Source: Fibrobacter sp. UWB2 (lineage in GTDB: Bacteria; Fibrobacterota; Fibrobacteria; Fibrobacterales; Fibrobacteraceae). Taken from it: a stretch of 64,000 nt of DNA. The translations under genes and the position numbers were made by a program. The stretch covers positions 372,001 to 436,000 of the forward strand of contig NZ_MWQK01000001.1 in the NCBI RefSeq assembly GCF_002210425.1. The letters are read 5' to 3'. The notes beneath the pieces were generated by a model that was given only the letters and a program-made list of their open reading frames with translations, was not told where the DNA came from and made no database searches. Below are positions 52,021 through 60,254 of this stretch, one piece after another. The stretch's first letter is position 1. Every line of letters starts with the position of its first letter.

Positions 52021-54318
52021 ATGAAAAAACTGTTGGTTTGGTCACTCGCTATTGCGGGTACATGTTTTTATGGGTGTGCAGACGACAATTCGGCTGCATT
52101 TGATTCTATTGCGCCTGAAATCGGCGAAGAAGAGTCTTCTACGGAAGAGTCTTCTTCATCTGTCGAGTCTGAAGAATCTTCTTCATCTGCAAAACAAGAA
52201 GCGCCCGCTTCGGGCAGCGCGGATTCCAATGCGAATTCTAGCGCGGACAAAGCCGCAAATTCGAGTGCCGACACGAGCGCAGACTCCAACACAGGCGATT
52301 CCGAAAGTTCCTCCTCGCCCGCTCCGCTTTCGAGCTCTGCGGTAGCACCGGCAAGCAGTTCGACACCTGCCCAAATTCCGACACTTTCATCGAGCGCTAT
52401 CGCTATTTCGAGCTCCACCATCTCGACAAGTTTTTCTTCGTCTAGCGGGCTTGCTGAATACGATGACAACCACAAGGCAAAAGCCACATTCCTCCCGAAA
52501 GCGGGCTTCTACAGAAGTTTAACGATTGAACCGCTCACACCGCAAAAAGGTGGTGAAATCCGTTGCACATTTGACGGATCTTTCCCGACGGCAACATCCG
52601 AACAAATCACAGTGGCAAAGCAAATCACCGAGAACTCGGTTGTACGTTGTTCTGAATTTGTAAACGGAGTCGCCGCAGATACGACAACGCAAACGTATTT
52701 CATCAATGAAAGTGTTTCGATGCCGGTGGTAGCCCTCACGGTAAATCACCACGATATGTTCGATTCTACCGATGGTCTCTACGCTACCGGAAACCTCACT
52801 GGCGGTGGCATGGGTGGCGGCATGTGGGACTTTGGCGGCGGCGCAAACGTTACCGACAACAACAACCCGAAATGCACCGAGCCTTGCAAGCAGGCGAATT
52901 TTTGGAAAGATACAGAGCTCCCCGTCCATGTGGAATACTTCGAAAAAGGAAGTTCCACCACAGAAAAGACTTGGGAAATCGATGCAGGCATTTCGATTAT
53001 CGGTAATTACAGCCGTTACAAGCCCAAGAAGAGCGTTGCCATCAAGATGGACAACGACAATTACGGCGACAAGACTCTCAAATATTCTTTGTTCAAAACG
53101 CGCCCCGAAGCCAAGAAATTCAAGAGCTTCAACTTGCGCAACAACGGAAACCGTTTCTGGACGGACTATGTTGGCGATGCCATGATGACAGCACTCATGG
53201 AAGGCACAGAAGTCGATTACCAGCGCAGCCGCCAGGTCGTCGTGTTCTACAACGGCGAATACTTCGGCATCCACGATATGCGCGAACGCTTGAACAGGAG
53301 CTATGTCGAAACGAATTACGGCATTGATTCCAAGTCCATCAACATGATTAAAATCACCGGTTCCAGCTACGAAGCTAGCGGTACAAACGGCGCATCGACG
53401 GAAGATTACAAACAACTTGTAAATAGCATTTCTAGCGCCAATTTTGCAGGCGAAAACAACGCACAGTACGAACAGATTAAGAGCAAAATCAACGTCAACA
53501 GTTTTGCGCAATACATGTTCGCCGAAATGTACTACCACAATGGCGACTGGCCGAACAACAACGTGCGCGCCTGGGGCGGTAACGGCCATCCGTTCAAGTT
53601 TGTCGCATTCGATACCGACCACGGCTTTGGATTCACGCCGGGCATCAGCGGCTTTGACGAAGAAAATGAAAACATGTTCACCTGGGTGCTTGGCGCAAAG
53701 CAGACGAGCAATCAGGGCGGAAACAATGGTGGCATGTGGGGCGGCTTCGGCGGAGGCTTTGGAGGCGGTTTTGGCGGAACTTCTGTTGACAGCAGGGCTC
53801 CGGGCGGAATGCTCAAGAAACTCCTCGAAAATCCGGACTTCAAGCGACTCTTCATCAACAACGCTTGCATTCTCCTCAACAGCTACTTGACCTACGAAAA
53901 GGTACAGAGCACGGTCCAGTCTATGATGGCAACGATTCCGTCTTCGGAACAGCAGCGCGACGAACAGCGTTGGCCGCGCAACCAGAGTAACTTTAAATGG
54001 GATCCGACCGGTAACACGCTTATCGCTTTCGCCAAGAATCGCGGCGAAAAGCTCAAACAAGAAATGGTCGAACGCTTTGACCTCGAAAACGAAGTCTCTG
54101 TGACCATCGGCGCAAGCGGAAACGGTTCTGTTCAGGTTGACGGCATGAAGCTCCCAAGCAACAACTACCAGTGCAAATTCTTCACGAACAACGAATTGCA
54201 ATTGACGGCAGTCGCTAGCGCAGGCGCGGTATTCACGGGATGGTCCGACGGTTCGACCGAAAACCCGCACAAGGTTACGCCGACAGCGGGTATGACCATC
54301 ACGGCGCAGTTCAGATAA
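52021..54318 (+). CDS. CotH-family surface lipoprotein with Ser-rich linker
   Basis: The 765-residue protein starts with a lipoprotein-type signal (MKKLLVWSLAIAG...FYGC). Residues about 30-145 are a Ser/Ala/Glu-rich linker. A chitobiase C-terminal-like domain (QKGGEIRCTFDGSFPTATS) follows, then a CotH kinase-like domain (about 235-690; VFYNGEYFGIHDMRERLN, FKFVAFDTDHGFGF) with two Gly/Met-rich loops (GGGMGGGMWDFGGG; GGFGGGFGGGFGG). The end (about 690-765) is an InlB-type repeat (FTGWSDGSTENPHKV). CotH proteins phosphorylate protein partners in spore coats; here it may modify surface proteins or help adhesion. ATG 52021 follows AAGGGATGAG. Confidence 0.85.
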   Translation: MKKLLVWSLAIAGTCFYGCADDNSAAFDSIAPEIGEEESSTEESSSSVESEESSSSAKQEAPASGSADSNANSSADKAANSSADTSADSNTGDSESSSSPAPLSSSAVAPASSSTPAQIPTLSSSAIAISSSTISTSFSSSSGLAEYDDNHKAKATFLPKAGFYRSLTIEPLTPQKGGEIRCTFDGSFPTATSEQITVAKQITENSVVRCSEFVNGVAADTTTQTYFINESVSMPVVALTVNHHDMFDSTDGLYATGNLTGGGMGGGMWDFGGGANVTDNNNPKCTEPCKQANFWKDTELPVHVEYFEKGSSTTEKTWEIDAGISIIGNYSRYKPKKSVAIKMDNDNYGDKTLKYSLFKTRPEAKKFKSFNLRNNGNRFWTDYVGDAMMTALMEGTEVDYQRSRQVVVFYNGEYFGIHDMRERLNRSYVETNYGIDSKSINMIKITGSSYEASGTNGASTEDYKQLVNSISSANFAGENNAQYEQIKSKINVNSFAQYMFAEMYYHNGDWPNNNVRAWGGNGHPFKFVAFDTDHGFGFTPGISGFDEENENMFTWVLGAKQTSNQGGNNGGMWGGFGGGFGGGFGGTSVDSRAPGGMLKKLLENPDFKRLFINNACILLNSYLTYEKVQSTVQSMMATIPSSEQQRDEQRWPRNQSNFKWDPTGNTLIAFAKNRGEKLKQEMVERFDLENEVSVTIGASGNGSVQVDGMKLPSNNYQCKFFTNNELQLTAVASAGAVFTGWSDGSTENPHKVTPTAGMTITAQFR

Positions 54319-54342
54319 ACACTTTTTATTCTAGTCTCCTTT

Positions 54343-54368
54343 CCCCGCGGATAACGCGGGGATTTTTT
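54343..54368 (+). terminator. Terminator of the CotH gene
   Basis: CCCCGCG-GATAA-CGCGGGG is followed by ATTTTTTAT, and the same T-run flows into the next gene's TATATT. Confidence 0.85.
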
Positions 54369-54373
54369 ATATT
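54368..54373 (+). promoter_or_regulatory. -10 element of a probable leaderless promoter
   Basis: TATATT sits at the end of the CotH terminator and six bases (GGGACT) before the ATG at 54380. No ribosome binding site fits. Confidence 0.5.
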
Positions 54374-54379
54374 GGGACT

Positions 54380-55066
54380 ATGTCCAGAGCAGCCAAAAGA
54401 CGCAGAAAACTCATGATGATGGAGAGCCAAATGATGGAGAATCAACCTCTCCCACCCTCCAATGTCAAGCTGACAAGTTCTACTAAAAAGCTGTCACCAA
54501 GAAATAAGATTCTAATTATTTTATTCGTACTAGAAGTATGTTTCACTGCAATATTTTTCCTTCTAAGAGCAAAAACACATTCGTTTGATCTCGGCTATAT
54601 CATCGACGATACTTTTTTGAACAAACTCGCCGAACGTGAGCTATACAGAACATTGCTTAGAATTTCATTAGCGTTCTTTATAAGCTTTGGTTTGGGCATT
54701 ATTTTACATATCTTTAAAGTCTTGCCTCCAAGAAAAGACAACAAAGAACCATCTACAAAAAATTTTATTACTGAATTCATCCTTCTGCTAATACTCGCCA
54801 TTGGCGTTTCAATTTCAGAAGTTATCGAGCTTCCTGCAAGGTTCACAAAAAAGCCAATACTCAAAAAAGAAATCCTTATTAATAAAGATACCTGGACAAC
54901 GAAATCAGGGATGCATTACGACCTTATATTCAGTAGCAAATCGAGCATAACGGTTAGCAAGCGCACTTATTTAGCAATGGATATCGGAACTGAATATTAT
55001 ACAGTTTATCAAGGGTCGTTTCTTATTGATTTTTTCCCGATGGATAAATATTTTTTGAGAAAGTAA
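54380..55066 (+). CDS. Membrane protein of unknown function, three predicted helices
   Basis: The 228-residue protein has a basic, Met-rich N-terminus (MSRAAKRRRKLMMMESQMM), three hydrophobic segments (about residues 37-58, 95-112 and 131-152) and a C-terminal soluble part of about 75 residues, probably outside, with alternating strands (TWTTKSGMHYDLIFSSKSSI). I do not recognise a family. The gene is AT-richer than its neighbours, hinting at acquisition. It has its own promoter and no operon partner. Confidence 0.65.
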   Translation: MSRAAKRRRKLMMMESQMMENQPLPPSNVKLTSSTKKLSPRNKILIILFVLEVCFTAIFFLLRAKTHSFDLGYIIDDTFLNKLAERELYRTLLRISLAFFISFGLGIILHIFKVLPPRKDNKEPSTKNFITEFILLLILAIGVSISEVIELPARFTKKPILKKEILINKDTWTTKSGMHYDLIFSSKSSITVSKRTYLAMDIGTEYYTVYQGSFLIDFFPMDKYFLRK

Positions 55067-55147
55067 TAAAGAAACGAGACAAATACAATCAATACAGTTA
55101 TATCATTTGGTGAAGTAAAAAGTAATATTATAAAGGGGTTGAATAGT

Positions 55148-55209
55148 TATATTAGGGACATCCCCCAAACAACAAAATCTACGTAGCTATTGGCTGCGTA
55201 GATTTTTTT
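55148..55209 (+). ncRNA. Possible short RNA with terminator
   Basis: TATATT at 55148-55153 is followed about 20 bases later by AAAATCTACG (55174-55183) pairing with CGTAGATTTT (55197-55206) and a T-run. If the -10 is real, the product is an RNA of about 50 bases without an ORF. The hairpin could equally be the distant terminator of the 54380 gene. The gap 55067-55147 shows nothing else. Confidence 0.3.
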
Positions 55210-55233
55210 TATGCTGAAATGCGCGGGATGCTA

Positions 55234-55427
55234 GGGTAGCCAGATGGGCTGCGCTCTGTCATTTCAGCCTCATCACTGTCATTCCCGCCTCCGAGCGGGA
55301 ATCTCCCTTGAAATCGGGGCAGCCAGATTGCTCTCGCCCCTATTCGGCTACGCCGATGCTTACGCATCGCGGGGTAGCCAGATTGGCTGCGCTGGCTTCC
55401 CGATTGAGCATCGGGGTAGCCAGATTG
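55234..55427 (+). repeat. Four partial copies of the tRNA-Pro 3' end
   Basis: GGGTAGCCAGAT (55234-55245), TCGGGGCAGCCAGATT (55314-55329), GGGGTAGCCAGATT (55371-55384) and TCGGGGTAGCCAGATT (55411-55426) repeat in direct orientation the 16 bases that form the 3' end of the tRNA-Pro gene at 55611-55626. Between and after the copies lie small hairpins (CGGCTACGCCG, GATGC...GCATC, TTGAGCTACGCTCAA, GAACTGAC...GTCAGTTC near 55545). The region 55210-55570 has no credible protein gene. Confidence 0.7.
55277..55303 (+). repeat. Dispersed palindromic repeat
   Basis: TGTCATTCCCGC-CTCCGA-GCGGGAATC is a full unit of the TTCCCGC type, in the repeat-rich region before tRNA-Pro. Confidence 0.7.
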
Positions 55428-55572
55428 CCAAAACACTCATTTCATTTCGTGTTTTGCCCTCCGGGCTTGCTTGAGCTACGCTCAAGTCAAGGCTTAAAAC
55501 CGGCTGTGTTCGCTACGCTCTCGCCGGTTTTAATCGAACTGACTTCGTCAGTTCTCACTTGGCTCCGTTGAT

Positions 55573-55611
55573 ATATGCAAAACGACCCCACAAGGGGGTC
55601 GTTTTGCATAT
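55573..55611 (-). terminator. Hairpin terminator directly after tRNA-Pro
   Basis: ATATGCAAAACGACCCC and GGGGTCGTTTTGCATAT form a perfect 17-bp stem with a five-base loop. It begins at the last base of the tRNA gene and most likely ends its transcription. Confidence 0.75.
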
Positions 55612-55684
55612 CGGGGTAGCCAGATTCGAACTGACGACATTCTGCTCCCAAAGCAGACGCTCTACCAGGCTGAGCTACACCCCG
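55611..55684 (-). tRNA. tRNA-Pro (anticodon UGG)
   Basis: The minus-strand sequence folds as a cloverleaf: acceptor arm CGGGGTG with TACCCCG, D arm GTAGCTCAGCCTGGTAGAGC (D-loop GG present), anticodon loop CTTTGGGA with TGG, and T arm with GTTCGAATC. The discriminator base is A and CCA is not encoded. A TATATT at 55700-55695 could be its -10. Its 3' end is repeated downstream (see 55234-55427). Confidence 0.93.
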
Positions 55685-55771
55685 AAGTGCTCCAAATATA
55701 GCAAAGATTAGTGCGGAATTTGCTTGAAAACGCTAAAAATTTTCATCTATAACAAATTTTTTCATAAAAAA

Positions 55772-55785
55772 AGCACTTTTGTGCA
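55772..55785 (+). promoter_or_regulatory. Second LexA operator upstream of lexA
   Basis: AGCACTTTTGTGCA differs from the Fibrobacter LexA motif TGCNCN4GTGCA only at its first base. It lies ten bases before the -35. Confidence 0.6.
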
Positions 55786-55794
55786 CTGAAAATA

Positions 55795-55823
55795 TTGACA
55801 ATTGCCCAGTTGTGCATTATATT
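55795..55823 (+). promoter_or_regulatory. lexA promoter
   Basis: TTGACA (55795-55800) and TATATT (55818-55823) are separated by exactly 17 bases. It is the best sigma-70-type promoter seen in the window and shows that TATATT is the normal -10 form here. Confidence 0.8.
55803..55816 (+). promoter_or_regulatory. LexA operator within the lexA promoter spacer
   Basis: TGCCCAGTTGTGCA fits the Fibrobacter LexA motif TGCNCN4GTGCA completely. It fills the gap between -35 and -10, so bound LexA would block RNA polymerase: autoregulation. Confidence 0.85.
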
Positions 55824-55867
55824 TATATTGTATAAATTCCAGCACCCTTTATGACGAGAGGCATACC

Positions 55868-56521
55868 ATGGAAATCAATAACGAAAAACGCAAAGAAATG
55901 ACGGCAAGGCAAGAAGAAATCTACGAATACATCAAGAAGTATTCCAAGGAAAACCACATGCCGCCAACCGTTCGCGAAATCGGTAACCACTTCGACATTT
56001 CTTCTACGAACGGCGTGCGTTCTATCCTCGCCGCCCTCATCAAGAAAGGCTACATCAACCGCTCTCCGCGCCTCAGCCGCGGCATCGAAATCTTGAGCGA
56101 CGACAAAGAATCCAACAAGGAAGTTGCAAGCAACACCATAGAAATTCCTATTGTCGGCCGCGTTGCCGCTGGTACACCGATTCTCGCCGTGCAGAACCTC
56201 GAAGGCACCGTCACCATCGACAGAGACTTCCTCGCCTGCCGTAGCGATGTGTTTGCTCTCCGCGTCAAGGGCGATTCCATGATCAACGCAGGCATTTTCG
56301 ATGGCGACTTGATTTTCGCTCGTCAGCAAAAGACGGCCGACCTCGGCGAAATCGTCGTTGCACAAATCGACAACGAAGCAACGGTCAAGTACTACCACCC
56401 GAGCGCAGACCATGTGGAACTCCGCCCGGCAAACCCGAAGTACAAGCCGATTATTGTGAACAACAGAAAAGACTTCTCGATTGCAGGCCGCGTCATCGGC
56501 GTCATGAGAAAAGTCAATTAA
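55868..56521 (+). CDS. lexA: LexA repressor
   Basis: The 217-residue SOS repressor has an N-terminal winged helix ([37 protein letters not shown]), the self-cleavage Ala-Gly in GRVAAGTPI, and catalytic Ser in [16 protein letters not shown] and Lys in EATVKYY. ATG 55868 ([11 protein letters not shown]) has GAGAGG upstream; an earlier in-frame alternative start at 55802 would overlap the promoter. A terminator follows, so the gene is monocistronic. Confidence 0.96.
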   Translation: MEINNEKRKEMTARQEEIYEYIKKYSKENHMPPTVREIGNHFDISSTNGVRSILAALIKKGYINRSPRLSRGIEILSDDKESNKEVASNTIEIPIVGRVAAGTPILAVQNLEGTVTIDRDFLACRSDVFALRVKGDSMINAGIFDGDLIFARQQKTADLGEIVVAQIDNEATVKYYHPSADHVELRPANPKYKPIIVNNRKDFSIAGRVIGVMRKVN

Positions 56522-56544
56522 TTTATTTTCAAGACAAAACAAAA

Positions 56545-56573
56545 AACCGAGGTTCAACGCCTCGGCTTTTTTT
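56545..56573 (+). terminator. lexA terminator
   Basis: CCGAGG-TTCAACG-CCTCGG with flanking A and T runs (56547-56573). Confidence 0.85.
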
Positions 56574-56582
56574 CAATTTAAT

Positions 56583-56657
56583 GGATCCTATCGCTTCGCT
56601 CCAGGATGACATTATTAGTCGCTCCAGGATGACATTATTCGTCGGTCGAGGATGACA
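56583..56657 (+). repeat. Dispersed palindrome with two shortened tandem copies
   Basis: GGATCCTATCG-CTTCG-CTCCAGGATGACA (56583-56611) is followed by TCGCTCCAGGATGACATTATT and GTCGGTCGAGGATGACA, giving a period of about 30 bases. It lies between convergent lexA and the zinc-finger gene. Confidence 0.65.
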
Positions 56658-56671
56658 ATTTCATCGACAAA

Positions 56672-57730
56672 TTAATCGTCGAAATCGGCGAGTTCTTCTT
56701 CAGCTTCCTTGAGGTCTGCTGCGTCCGGTCCTTCGATATCATCGTCCTCCACTTCGTCCAGAGAGTCACCCCCCATGGCGCCCAGCTGGTATTCCACCTT
56801 GCGGGCTTCCTTGGACTGACCCAAGTGCAAAATAGCGGCACATTCTTCGCAGTAACCGAGGTGCTTGTCGACCCAGAATTCCGGAGAAACAAGATTCTTG
56901 TTGCAGCGCGTGCAAATCTGCGTTGCGGCTTCACGCGTGAAGGCGGCGTTCTGTTCTTCGAGTTCCTTCAAAATGCGTTCCGTCAATTCTTCCTGTGTTT
57001 CTTCAGCAAGAGAAATCTTGTGGCGTATTGCAGAAGTCGGCTTCTTTTCGAGGTTCTTCATTTCAGAAGTCACCTTCTTCTTGTTGGCGCGTTCTTCCTG
57101 CTCGTCAATTTCGACAAACATAATGAACTTGCAAGGCTTCTTGCCGCCTTCAAGCAAAACAGCATACGGATAATCAGACTTCACGGTAGACTTTTTCGAT
57201 TCAGATTTTTCAACGACTTCGACTTTTTCGGCAGGCTTTTCAGCGGCCTTTTCAACAACCTTTTCAGGAGCCTTGGCGGCAACTTCCTTGGCCGGTTCCT
57301 TTACAGCCTTCTTTTCGACTTCCTTTTCAACTTCTTTTTCGGAAGCCTTTTTTGCAGGAGCCTTGGCCACGACTGCCGGTTCAACCTTCTTAGCCGGAGT
57401 GGGCTTCTTGGCCTGTACCGGAGCGGCCTTTACGGACTTGGCTGGTTCCTTCTTTGCTGGTTCTTCTTTTTTGGCGACAGGCTTCTTAGCCGGAGCGGGC
57501 TTTGCAGCTGCCTTAGCAGGAGCGACCTTCTTTGCAGGTGCCGGAGCAACCTTTGCAGCAGGCTTCTTGGCCGGAGCGGGCTTTGCTGCAGCCTTGGCAG
57601 GAGCGGCCTTCTTTGCAGGTGCCGGAGCAGCCTTTGCGGCGGGCTTTTTGGCCGGTGCCGGTTTTGCAGATTTCTTTTCAGAAGTACTAGCCTTTGCAGG
57701 CGCCTTAGATGTCGTTTTTTTGGAACTCAT
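56672..57730 (-). CDS. Lys/Ala/Pro-rich (histone H1-like) protein with a zinc-finger C-terminal domain
   Basis: A 352-residue protein with three parts. Residues 1-190 are low-complexity and basic, with a 27-residue unit (PAPAKKPAAK..., ending APAKAAAK) repeated about 2.5 times, then Glu/Lys/Val-rich repeats. Residues 195-300 form a folded part with CTRCNK and CEEC, a four-cysteine zinc site remotely like DksA/TraR fingers. The last 35 residues are strongly acidic (DEVEDDDIEGPD). The basic tail suggests binding to DNA or RNA as in AlgP-like proteins. It is four bases downstream... of the cyclophilin gene's end region (3-base gap), so they may be cotranscribed with cyclophilin first being unlikely to terminate between them. 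Confidence 0.7.
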   Translation of the reverse strand: MSSKKTTSKAPAKASTSEKKSAKPAPAKKPAAKAAPAPAKKAAPAKAAAKPAPAKKPAAKVAPAPAKKVAPAKAAAKPAPAKKPVAKKEEPAKKEPAKSVKAAPVQAKKPTPAKKVEPAVVAKAPAKKASEKEVEKEVEKKAVKEPAKEVAAKAPEKVVEKAAEKPAEKVEVVEKSESKKSTVKSDYPYAVLLEGGKKPCKFIMFVEIDEQEERANKKKVTSEMKNLEKKPTSAIRHKISLAEETQEELTERILKELEEQNAAFTREAATQICTRCNKNLVSPEFWVDKHLGYCEECAAILHLGQSKEARKVEYQLGAMGGDSLDEVEDDDIEGPDAADLKEAEEELADFDD

Positions 57731-57732
57731 AT

Positions 57733-58257
57733 TTACTTCTTTTCCACAATTTTAATGTTCAAAATCGGATCGTTCGGGTCGATGCGGCACACGACGTCGT
57801 GTCCTTCGATGACCTTGCCAAACACCGTATGCTTGCCATCCAAGTGCGGTTGCGGAAGGTGCGTAATGAAGAACTGCGAGCCACCCGTATTCGGGCCTCT
57901 GTTCGCCATAGAAATCACGCCCGTCTCATGCTTGAGGTCGTTCGGCTCGTCATCGATGGTGTAACCGGGACCACCTGTTCCATCGCCATTCGGGTCGCCA
58001 CCCTGGATCATGAAGCCGGGGATAACGCGATGAAAGAGAAGTCCATTGTAGAACCCAGAATTTGCGAGCTCGACAAAGTTCGCAACCGTATTCGGGGCAG
58101 CCTTGAAGTTCAAGTCCACAACGATTTTCCCCTCGTGGGTGTTTATCTCGGCAAGAATCTGGGTCGTTCCCGTGTAATCCTTGTTAAAAACTTTTCCTGC
58201 GGCAAAGACGTTTGCGGCAAGGCAGAAGGCACTGCAAAAAATAAGCTTTTTAAACAA
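57733..58257 (-). CDS. Secreted cyclophilin-type peptidyl-prolyl isomerase
   Basis: The 174-residue protein has a signal peptide ([19 protein letters not shown]) and the cyclophilin core: [49 protein letters not shown] and [10 protein letters not shown]. It would speed proline isomerisation during folding in the periplasm. The start codon is TTG (58257), preceded by GGAAG; no ATG is available in frame upstream. It ends 2 bases before the start of the Lys/Ala/Pro-rich gene on the same strand... the latter's start being at 57730, so the two probably form one transcription unit with cyclophilin first. Confidence 0.9.
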   Translation of the reverse strand: MFKKLIFCSAFCLAANVFAAGKVFNKDYTGTTQILAEINTHEGKIVVDLNFKAAPNTVANFVELANSGFYNGLLFHRVIPGFMIQGGDPNGDGTGGPGYTIDDEPNDLKHETGVISMANRGPNTGGSQFFITHLPQPHLDGKHTVFGKVIEGHDVVCRIDPNDPILNIKIVEKK

Positions 58258-58280
58258 ATCGTAACTTCCGTAGTTATATC

Positions 58281-58334
58281 GTTCTCAAAGAATATATCGT
58301 TCCTAAAGAACAAATTGTTCACCTAGAATATAGT
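58281..58334 (+). repeat. Three 18-bp direct repeats between cyclophilin and lepA
   Basis: GTTCTCAAAGAATATATC (58281), GTTCCTAAAGAACAAATT (58299) and GTTCACCTAGAATATAGT (58317) follow each other at exactly 18-base intervals; the shared pattern is GTTCNNNNAGAANNNANN. They lie in the divergent promoter region, within 80 bases of the cyclophilin start, and may be operator sites. Confidence 0.55.
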
Positions 58335-58417
58335 TTTTTTTTAAAGGGTTCACAGCGAATACCAATAAACAGGCACAAGATTTCTATATTTACGCAAAAA
58401 CTCTTCAACATCTTAAT

Positions 58418-60238
58418 ATGCCGCAAAACAACAATATCCGCAATTTCAGCATTATCGCCCACATCGATCACGGCAAATCCACCTTGGCCGACAGAATGAT
58501 TGAACTGACCAAGACCGTTTCCAAGAACGAAATGATGAACCAGCTCCTGGACGACATGGACCTGGAACGCGAACGCGGCATTACGATCAAGGCTCACGCC
58601 ATCCGCATGGTCTACGAAAAAGACGGTGAAGAATACATTTTGAACATGATCGACACCCCGGGGCACGTGGACTTCACTTACGAAGTCAGCCGTTCCCTCG
58701 CCGCTTGCGAAGGAGCCATCCTCGTCGTGGATGCAAGCCAGGGCATCGAAGCCCAGACGCTTTCGAACCTCTACCTTGCGATTGAAAACGACCTGACCAT
58801 CATCCCGGTTTTGAACAAAGTAGACCTTCCGGGTGCACAGCCCGATCACGTGGCACAGCTCGTCGGTGACTTGCTCGGTTACGATCCGGACAAGATTCCT
58901 CGCATTTCGGCCAAGACCGGCCTCAACGTGGAACAGGTGCTCGACAAGATTGTCGACGAAATCCCGGCCCCGAAGGGTGATGCAGGCAAGCCGCTCAAGG
59001 CCCTCATTTTTGACTCCGTTTACGATTCTTACCGCGGCGTGATCAACTACATCCGCATTGTCGAAGGCACGCTCAAGGCGGGCATGAAAATCCGCATGAT
59101 GAAGACGGGCGGTGAATACGTGGTGACCGAAGTCGGTACGTTCAGCATGCGCCGCGACCCGCGCCCGGAACTCACCGAAGGCATGGTCGGTTACGTGCTC
59201 GCGAACGTCAAGACGATTAGCGATGTGAAAATCGGTGACACGCTTACCGATGCCGCCAATCCGGCAGAAGAACCGCTCCCGGGCTACAAGGACGTGCTCC
59301 CGATGATTTACTCGGGTATCTACCCCATCGATCCGGAAGACTACAAGGATTTGCGCGAAGCCCTCGAAAAGCTCCGCCTCAACGACTCCGCCCTTTGCTG
59401 GGAACCGGAAACTTCCGAAGCGCTCGGCTTTGGTTTCCGCACGGGCTTCCTCGGACTTTTGCACATGGAAATCGTGCAGGAACGCCTGGACCGCGAATTC
59501 AACGTGGACATCATCACGACCGTGCCGAACGTGGAATACCACGTTTACATGAGCGACGGCTCCATGGTGAAAATCGAAAGCCCGTCCAAGCTCCCCGACG
59601 CTAGCCGCTACGACTACATCGAAGAGCCGTACGTGAAGGCACAGATTTTTACGCCTAAGGAATACGTGGGCGCCATGATGACGCTTTGCGAAGAAAAGCG
59701 CGGCACGTTCGAAACGATGGAATACATCGACGAGACGAAGGTCATTCTCAAGTACGACCTTCCGCTTGCCGAAATCATGTTCGACTTCTACGACCGTCTC
59801 AAATCCCTGAGCCGCGGTTATGCCGGCCTCGACTACACACCGAGCGAATACAAGCGCAACAACCTCGTCAAACTCGACATTCTCTTGAATGGCGACCCGG
59901 TCGACGCCTTCTCCGTGATTATCCACCGCGACAAGGCCAACACCTACGCTAACGCCATCTGCGTCAAACTCAAGGACCTCATTCCGCGCCAGCAGTTCGA
60001 CGTCGCCATCCAGGGCGCTATCGGCGGAAAGATTATCAGCCGCTCTACCGTGAAGGCCGTGCGTAAGGACGTGCTTGCCAAATGCTACGGCGGTGACATC
60101 ACCCGTAAGCGTAAGCTCCTCGAAAAGCAGAAGGAAGGTAAGAAGCGCATGAAGAGCATCGGCTCTGTGGAAGTGCCGCAGAAGGCATTCCTTGCGGTGC
60201 TCTCGCTCAGCGACGATTCTACCGGCGGCAACGATTAA
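58418..60238 (+). CDS. lepA: Elongation factor 4
   Basis: The 606-residue GTPase has G1 [11 protein letters not shown]2/G3 [11 protein letters not shown] and DTPGHVDF, G4 NKVDLPGA, and the EF4-specific C-terminal domain ([40 protein letters not shown]). It promotes back-translocation or rescue of stalled ribosomes at the membrane. TATATT at 58385-58390 gives a leader of about 20 bases without a clear ribosome binding site. The signal-peptidase-like gene follows after 16 bases, the classical lepA-lepB order. Confidence 0.96.
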   Translation: MPQNNNIRNFSIIAHIDHGKSTLADRMIELTKTVSKNEMMNQLLDDMDLERERGITIKAHAIRMVYEKDGEEYILNMIDTPGHVDFTYEVSRSLAACEGAILVVDASQGIEAQTLSNLYLAIENDLTIIPVLNKVDLPGAQPDHVAQLVGDLLGYDPDKIPRISAKTGLNVEQVLDKIVDEIPAPKGDAGKPLKALIFDSVYDSYRGVINYIRIVEGTLKAGMKIRMMKTGGEYVVTEVGTFSMRRDPRPELTEGMVGYVLANVKTISDVKIGDTLTDAANPAEEPLPGYKDVLPMIYSGIYPIDPEDYKDLREALEKLRLNDSALCWEPETSEALGFGFRTGFLGLLHMEIVQERLDREFNVDIITTVPNVEYHVYMSDGSMVKIESPSKLPDASRYDYIEEPYVKAQIFTPKEYVGAMMTLCEEKRGTFETMEYIDETKVILKYDLPLAEIMFDFYDRLKSLSRGYAGLDYTPSEYKRNNLVKLDILLNGDPVDAFSVIIHRDKANTYANAICVKLKDLIPRQQFDVAIQGAIGGKIISRSTVKAVRKDVLAKCYGGDITRKRKLLEKQKEGKKRMKSIGSVEVPQKAFLAVLSLSDDSTGGND

Positions 60239-60254
60239 TTGTAGTTTATAGGCA

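Noticed and set aside
55234-55570. Possible integron cassette sites (attC) in the hairpin-rich stretch
   Set aside because: No GTTRRRY core or cassette ORFs; the repeats follow the tRNA 3' end instead.
56825-57964. Cys/Leu/Phe-rich plus-strand frame over the Lys/Ala/Pro-rich gene
   Set aside because: Its low-complexity sequence is the complement of the KPA repeats; the minus-strand protein has a zinc site and ordinary ends.
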